Part shown: positions 1-5,320 of the stretch, piece after piece | Layout: each line of letters starts with the position of its first letter | Numbering within the stretch: position 1 is the first letter of the stretch | From: Pseudomonadota bacterium | GTDB taxonomy: Bacteria > Pseudomonadota > Gammaproteobacteria > Burkholderiales > Thiobacillaceae | Direction: 5' to 3' | NCBI GenBank assembly: GCA_021802595.1 | Contig: JAJZRT010000315.1 | Location: forward strand, 1-5,320 | Length of the DNA: 5,320 nucleotides | The notes under the pieces: model-generated | Database searches by the model: none | What the model was told of the DNA's origin: nothing | Seen by the model: the letters and a program-made list of their open reading frames with translations, nothing else | Position numbers and translations under genes: made by a program

Positions 1-2125
<2,125 letters not shown>

Positions 2126-2131
2126 AGGTGA
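2126..2131 (+). promoter_or_regulatory. Ribosome binding site of ppsR
   Basis: AGGTGA lies four bases before the ppsR ATG at 2136, slightly close but acceptable Shine-Dalgarno spacing. It begins at the base next to the ppsA start codon on the other strand, so this gap carries the initiation signals of both genes. Confidence 0.75.
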
Positions 2132-2135
2132 CTCC
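2132..2135 (-). promoter_or_regulatory. Ribosome binding site of ppsA
   Basis: On the minus strand GGAG lies six bases before the ppsA ATG, which is standard Shine-Dalgarno spacing. It supports the chosen start and lies entirely in the 10-bp gap shared with ppsR. I found no convincing -35/-10 pair for ppsA just upstream, inside the ppsR coding region. TATGCT (2153-2148) and TGTAAT (2148-2143) resemble -10 boxes but lack a matching -35. Confidence 0.75.
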
Positions 2136-2912
2136 ATGAACGATTACAGCATATTCTGCGTGTCCGACCACACCGGGGTGACGGTCGAGGCCGTCGCCAA
2201 GAGCGTGCTGACGCAGTTTCCTCGTCTCGAGTTTAGCCTGATTACGTTGCCCTTCGTCGACAGCGCGGAGAAAGCCCAGGCAGCCGCCGCGCGCATTGCC
2301 GCCGCCCCCCGGTCGCTGGCGTTTTCCACCCTGACCGACCCCGTGCTCCGCCTGCCGTTTCGGCAGGCCGGGCTCAGCCTGTTCGACGTGTTCGAGCTGA
2401 TCGCCCCGGCCGTCGAAACGGCGCTCGGCCAGAGCGCCATCCCCAGCGGCGGCCACACCCACGGCATGGCGCCCGACTACGAGGCCCGCATGGATGCCGT
2501 CAACTTCGCGCTCAATCTGGACGACGGCCTCAACCCCGAGCGGCTCGGCCAGGCCGATCTCATCCTGGTCGGCGTTTCGCGCGTCGGCAAGACACCCACC
2601 GCGCTTTACCTGGCCCTGCAGTATGGCCTGCGTGCGGCCAACTATCCGCTCACGCCGGACGATCTCGAGCAAAGCGACCTGCCCGCCTGCCTGCAGGCCC
2701 ACCTGCCCCGGCTGCGCGGCCTCACGCTGGCAGCCGAGCGCCTGGCCGCCCTGCGTCAGGCGCGCTATCCGGACAGCCGCTACGCCAGCCTGGAACAATG
2801 CCGCACGGAGCTCGCAGCGGCCGAGACCTTCTTCAAGCGCCATGCGCTCCCTGTCGTCGATACCACCCGCATGTCGGTGGAGGAAATCGCCGCGCGCCTG
2901 CGACAATCCTAA
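2136..2912 (+). CDS. ppsR: PEP synthase regulatory protein: bifunctional serine/threonine kinase and phosphorylase (DUF299)
   Basis: This cytoplasmic protein controls PEP synthase. In characterised members it inactivates the phosphohistidine form by ADP-dependent phosphorylation of a threonine near the catalytic histidine, and reactivates it by phosphate-dependent removal that releases pyrophosphate. The 258-residue product opens with [20 protein letters not shown], matching the family's N-terminal SDGTGxTAE motif, though residue 12 is His where Gly is usual. THGM is at 108-111. The nucleotide-binding P-loop [10 protein letters not shown] spans 146-155 with Lys152 and Thr153, followed by RAANYP (166-171) and [10 protein letters not shown] (213-222). 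The C-terminus ends in the family-like [10 protein letters not shown]. It is slightly shorter than the E. coli protein (about 277 residues), mainly at the two ends and in the region before THGM. The conserved motif beginning at residue 9 and the ribosome binding site fix the start. Its divergent position beside ppsA supports PEP synthase, not PPDK, as the target. Confidence 0.95.
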   Translation: MNDYSIFCVSDHTGVTVEAVAKSVLTQFPRLEFSLITLPFVDSAEKAQAAAARIAAAPRSLAFSTLTDPVLRLPFRQAGLSLFDVFELIAPAVETALGQSAIPSGGHTHGMAPDYEARMDAVNFALNLDDGLNPERLGQADLILVGVSRVGKTPTALYLALQYGLRAANYPLTPDDLEQSDLPACLQAHLPRLRGLTLAAERLAALRQARYPDSRYASLEQCRTELAAAETFFKRHALPVVDTTRMSVEEIAARLRQS

Positions 2913-2963
2913 GCCTGCCGCCCGTCCCGGGGCACCGCCCTCAAGTTTTCCGCCATTCACCCG

Positions 2964-3021
2964 ATTGAACAGGTGGCCAGAAGTCGGTTCATCCACAATC
3001 CGACTCCGCCCATTGTTCAAT
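2964..3021. repeat. Long interrupted inverted repeat (three nested stems)
   Basis: ATTGAACA (2964-2971) is the exact reverse complement of TGTTCAAT (3014-3021). Inside it GGTGG (2972-2976) can pair with CCGCC (3006-3010) with one G-T wobble, and AGTCGG (2982-2987) with CCGACT (3000-3005) around a 12-base loop. Together this gives 19 base pairs interrupted by a 3-base bulge (3011-3013) and a 5-base bulge (2977-2981). No T-run follows on either strand, so it is not a canonical intrinsic terminator. It could be a transcript-end structure, an RNA regulatory element or a protein-binding site. Confidence 0.55.
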
Positions 3022-3024
3022 GCC

Positions 3025-3030
3025 AGGAGA
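3025..3030 (+). promoter_or_regulatory. Shine-Dalgarno-like AGGAGA in front of a possible small ORF
   Basis: AGGAGA lies nine bases before an ATG at 3040 and is the strongest ribosome-binding match in the intergenic region. It sits three bases after the right arm of the long inverted repeat. It is the main reason to consider the small ORF. Confidence 0.3.
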
Positions 3031-3039
3031 GTTTCCCCG

Positions 3040-3120
3040 ATGTCGTGCGTCTGCCCATCCCCCCGCTTGCACACTGCAATGGCGCCGGTCTGCCCGCTGC
3101 CGCTCCCTCCACAGCACTGA
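3040..3120 (+). CDS. Doubtful 26-residue small ORF, Pro- and Cys-rich
   Basis: An ATG at 3040 with a good ribosome binding site opens a frame ending at TGA 3118-3120. The peptide starts MSCVCPSPRLHTAMAPVCPL and has seven prolines and three cysteines in 26 residues. I recognise no family, signal peptide or transmembrane segment. Proline richness is also what a GC-rich non-coding stretch gives by chance. If translated it could be a leader peptide or a small protein; there is no sequence evidence for a function. The case for it is only the ribosome binding site and its position in an otherwise empty region. Confidence 0.15.
   Translation: MSCVCPSPRLHTAMAPVCPLPLPPQH
3067..3079. repeat. Small perfect palindrome TTGCA-CAC-TGCAA
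   Basis: Two perfect 5-bp arms are separated by 3 bp (TTGCACACTGCAA). Size and symmetry resemble a binding site for a dimeric regulator, but it matches no operator I can name. It lies about 190 bp before the proposed GGDEF-EAL start and inside the doubtful small ORF. Chance occurrence is quite possible. Confidence 0.3.
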
Positions 3121-3221
3121 CGGCCGGCCCGCCGCAAGTGTCCTTACTGCCGAATGTCCCCTACAGGGTGCATGCAGCGGCATGATGCGCAGACGCTTCG
3201 TTCACCATGAAGACCCGAAAC

Positions 3222-3254
3222 CGTCCACGGATTGCGGACGTTTCCGTTGCGTCC
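3222..3254 (+). repeat. Two mutually exclusive short hairpins before the GGDEF-EAL ribosome binding site
   Basis: The segment reads CGTCC (3222-3226), nine bases, GGACG (3236-3240), nine bases, CGTCC (3250-3254). The central GGACG can pair with either flanking CGTCC, but not both. A third option pairs ACGGA (3227-3231) with TCCGT (3243-3247). The downstream CGTCC directly abuts the AGGGA ribosome binding site at 3255-3259, so the choice of stem could affect access to it. Stems of five pairs are weak and can arise by chance at this GC content. Confidence 0.35.
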
Positions 3255-3259
3255 AGGGA
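3255..3259 (+). promoter_or_regulatory. Ribosome binding site deciding the GTG start of the GGDEF-EAL gene
   Basis: AGGGA ends 11 bases before GTG 3271, a somewhat long but workable spacing. The in-frame TTG at 3232 has no comparable site upstream, and the in-frame GTG at 3280 would be 20 bases away. This favours 3271 as the start. Confidence 0.5.
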
Positions 3260-3270
3260 AATATTGCAGC

Positions 3271-5304
3271 GTGAGCAACGTGAGCACCGTGGCGCTTGAG
3301 CCAGACAACGCCCCGGCATCGGCGGTGAGCCATTACGCCCCCCCGTCGACCTGGCGGCGTGCCCTGCTGACGGGGTTTGTCGTCCAATTGCTGCTGATCC
3401 TGTTCGTCACCGCCATCGGCCTGCAGCAGCTTCGGATGACCGCCGACAACCTCAGCACGGTTGTCGATATCCACATGCGCAAGCTGAGTCTCACCCAGGC
3501 CATGATGACCGCCGCACGCGAGCGAACGCTCAGCATGTTCAGGCTATCCATGAGCCGCGATCCGTTCGAGCGCGACGAACTGTTCATGGCGTTCAACCAG
3601 CAGGGTGCGGAATTTGCCGATGCCCGGATGTCACTGCTGAAGCTGCCGCTGAGCACACGCGAGCGCGATCTCATCGCCCAGCAGGGCCGGCTGACCGGCA
3701 TCGCCAAACCGATGCAGAACCGGGTCGTCGAGGCGTTGCGCAACGACTTCAACGAGGAAGCTGAAGAACAGGTGCTCAGCAGCGCCATCCCGGCCCAGAA
3801 CAATGTGCTGGCCGTGCTCTCGCAGCTTGACGCCGAAACCCAGCAACGCGCGCAGAAGGCCAGCCAGAAAGCGCACCAGGCGCAGGAAGTGGCGCGTTTC
3901 TGGATGTACCTCCTGTCGGGCATCGCCCTGCTGCTGGGCGCCCTCGTCGCTGCGGTCGTCATGCATTACGCCAGCCGGGCCAGCCGCGAGCGTCAGCATC
4001 TCGTCACGCACGACGTCCTGACCGGCCTGCCCAACCGCATGCTGTTCCTGGATCGTCTGGGGCAAGCGCTGGTGCGCGCGCAGCGCCGCAATTCGCTCGT
4101 GGGTGTCCTGTTCATCGACGTCGACCGCTTCAAGCGTGTCAACGACACCCTGGGCCACGCCCATGGCGACACGCTCATTTGCCAGGTTGCCCAGCGCCTG
4201 CGCTCGGCCACGCGCGCCGAAGACATCGTGGCCCGGCTGGGGGGCGACGAATTCGGCGTGGTCATCGACGTCGCCAGGATCAGCCACGTCCTGCAGGTGG
4301 TGGAAAAAATCCTCGGCGCCGTCAGCGAACCCTACCGGATCGCCGGCCGCGAACTCTTCTCCAGTTGCAGCATTGGCGTCAGCGTCTATCCGAACGACGG
4401 CAACGACGCCAACAGCCTGCTGAAGAACGCCGACGCAGCGACGTTCACCGCCAAGAACGGCGGCCGCAACCGCTTCCAGCTTTACGACGCCGCCATGAAT
4501 GTCATGGCGGAGGAACGGCTGCAACTGGAAACCGAACTGCACTACGCTCTGGAGCGGAACGAATTCGTATTCCACTACCAGCCCAAGCTCAATCTGGAAA
4601 CCGGACGTATCCAGGGCGTCGAGGCGCTGATCCGCTGGGACCACCCGGCCAGAGGCCTACTCGGCCCGGCCGTGTTTCTGGAACTGCTGGAAGAGAATGG
4701 CGGCATCGTCAGGGTCGGCCGCATGCTCCTGGAATCGGCCTGCCGCCAGACGGTGCAGTGGCATGCCGCCGGGTTCGCCGACCTGGATGTGGCCGTCAAC
4801 GTCTCAAGCAAGGAATTCTGGCACGACAGCCTGGTCGCCGATGTCCGCGACGCCCTGCAGCAGTCCGGCCTGCCCCCGCAATCCCTGCATCTTGAACTGA
4901 CCGAAGGCATATTCATGCAGGACGTCGACGCTGCCGTGTCCCGGATCCTGGACCTCAAGGCCCTGGGCGTGGCCGTGGCGATTGACGACTTCGGCACCGG
5001 CTATTCGTCGCTGGCCCACCTCAAGCGTTTCCCGCTCGACGTCCTCAAGATCGACCGTTACTTCGTCAAAGACATCCAGCATTCGCCGGTCAACGAAGCG
5101 CTCACCAGTTCGATCCTCGCCCTGTGCCAGGGTCTGAATCTCAGCACCGTCGCAGAAGGCGTGGAGAACCGGGAACAGCTCGACGTGCTGCGCAAACTCG
5201 GTTGCCAGATCGTGCAGGGCTACTTCATCAGCCGGCCGGTGCCAGCGGAACAGATCGCCGCGCTGCTGGACCGCGACTGGCTTCAGGACTTCGACCGGTC
5301 CTGA
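3271..5304 (+). CDS. Membrane-anchored GGDEF-EAL cyclic-di-GMP diguanylate cyclase/phosphodiesterase
   Basis: From GTG 3271 the product has 677 residues; an in-frame TTG at 3232 would add 13 and GTG 3280 would remove three. Transmembrane helices at about 31-50 and 211-231 enclose a mostly helical periplasmic segment (51-210), resembling four-helix-bundle sensors of chemoreceptors; the ligand is unknown. A short linker without evident HAMP or PAS leads to GGDEF (about 247-405). It has Asp283, Asn291, intact GGDEF at 324-328 and an inhibitory I-site RAED at 315-318, suggesting cyclase activity with product inhibition. EAL (about 422-665) keeps EAL 451-453, Asn510, Glu542, Glu545, Asp572-Asp573 in DDFGTGYSSL, Lys593, Glu629, Glu632 and Gln649, the known metal- and substrate-binding set, so phosphodiesterase activity is also expected. 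Such proteins usually tune motility versus biofilm growth. Which activity dominates cannot be read from sequence. It follows ppsR by 358 bp and is probably its own transcription unit. Confidence 0.93.
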   Translation: MSNVSTVALEPDNAPASAVSHYAPPSTWRRALLTGFVVQLLLILFVTAIGLQQLRMTADNLSTVVDIHMRKLSLTQAMMTAARERTLSMFRLSMSRDPFERDELFMAFNQQGAEFADARMSLLKLPLSTRERDLIAQQGRLTGIAKPMQNRVVEALRNDFNEEAEEQVLSSAIPAQNNVLAVLSQLDAETQQRAQKASQKAHQAQEVARFWMYLLSGIALLLGALVAAVVMHYASRASRERQHLVTHDVLTGLPNRMLFLDRLGQALVRAQRRNSLVGVLFIDVDRFKRVNDTLGHAHGDTLICQVAQRLRSATRAEDIVARLGGDEFGVVIDVARISHVLQVVEKILGAVSEPYRIAGRELFSSCSIGVSVYPNDGNDANSLLKNADAATFTAKNGGRNRFQLYDAAMNVMAEERLQLETELHYALERNEFVFHYQPKLNLETGRIQGVEALIRWDHPARGLLGPAVFLELLEENGGIVRVGRMLLESACRQTVQWHAAGFADLDVAVNVSSKEFWHDSLVADVRDALQQSGLPPQSLHLELTEGIFMQDVDAAVSRILDLKALGVAVAIDDFGTGYSSLAHLKRFPLDVLKIDRYFVKDIQHSPVNEALTSSILALCQGLNLSTVAEGVENREQLDVLRKLGCQIVQGYFISRPVPAEQIAALLDRDWLQDFDRS

Positions 5305-5320
5305 AAAACGGGCCTTAGCA

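Larger units (their letters stand above)
2913..3270. other. 358-bp intergenic region between ppsR and the GGDEF-EAL gene
   Basis: No recognisable protein is encoded here on either strand; the open frames crossing it read as low-complexity Pro/Arg/Ala-rich translations. It contains a long interrupted hairpin, a possible 26-codon ORF with a good ribosome binding site, a TTGCA/TGCAA palindrome and two alternative short hairpins just before the next gene. I found no classic intrinsic terminator after ppsR: a GC-rich imperfect stem near 2916-2934 lacks an adjacent T-run. I could not identify a convincing -35/-10 promoter for the GGDEF-EAL gene. Its 5' leader and control elements presumably lie here. 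Confidence 0.7.

Noticed and set aside
2916..2934. GC-rich imperfect stem just after the ppsR stop as a rho-independent terminator
   Set aside because: It has only about six pairs with a bulge. The nearest T-run (TTTT near 2946) is more than ten bases away, so the terminator signature is not met.
3232..3270. TTG at 3232 as the start of the GGDEF-EAL protein (13 extra residues)
   Set aside because: It has no Shine-Dalgarno at proper spacing, and the extra residues look like leader sequence. GTG 3271 has AGGGA upstream and still leaves a 30-residue cytoplasmic N-terminus before the first membrane helix. It is not fully excluded.
2913..3270. Cyclic-di-GMP riboswitch in the leader of the GGDEF-EAL gene
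   Set aside because: The context makes it attractive, but I could not see the conserved GEMM core or its tetraloop/receptor arrangement in the sequence.
3631..4644. 337-codon minus-strand open frame antisense to the GGDEF-EAL gene
   Set aside because: It is a codon-bias shadow with no family motif. The plus strand encodes canonical GGDEF and EAL signatures over the same bases.
5302..5320. Terminator after the GGDEF-EAL gene
   Set aside because: Only 16 bases follow the stop codon; they show no complete hairpin with T-run, and the window ends.

Overview
This is a GC-rich, tightly packed bacterial chromosomal window. The protein families and the ppsA/ppsR pairing suggest a proteobacterium, most likely a beta- or gammaproteobacterium; this is inferred from protein style only, and I cannot name a genus. 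I see no transposase, integrase, tRNA, rRNA, CRISPR array or phage gene. It reads as an ordinary core-metabolism and signalling region rather than an accessory island, and I found no convincing undescribed multi-gene system.

Layout. Positions 1-2125 (minus strand) carry the first ~708 codons of phosphoenolpyruvate synthase (ppsA); its C-terminus lies beyond the left edge. Only 10 bp away, 2136-2912 (plus strand) carries ppsR, the DUF299 kinase/pyrophosphorylase that inactivates and reactivates PEP synthase. Positions 2913-3270 are a 358-bp stretch without a confident gene. It holds a long interrupted hairpin (2964-3021), a doubtful 26-codon ORF with a good ribosome binding site (3040-3120), a small perfect palindrome (3067-3079) and two mutually exclusive short hairpins (3222-3254) ending at the ribosome binding site of the next gene. 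Positions 3271-5304 (plus strand) encode a two-transmembrane GGDEF-EAL protein whose catalytic and inhibitory motifs all look intact.

How the genes work together. PpsA converts pyruvate plus ATP to PEP, AMP and phosphate at the entry to gluconeogenesis. PpsR switches it off by ADP-dependent phosphorylation of a threonine two residues before the catalytic histidine (Thr408 and His410 here) and back on by phosphate-dependent dephosphorylation. The two genes are divergent, and the 10-bp gap carries both Shine-Dalgarno sequences, one per strand, so each promoter must lie in the other gene's 5' coding sequence. A good sigma70-type candidate for ppsR is visible inside ppsA. The cyclic-di-GMP gene is probably a separate transcription unit with no evident functional link to ppsA/ppsR.

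The most interesting points are the interlocked ppsA/ppsR start region and the structured segment between ppsR and the GGDEF-EAL gene.
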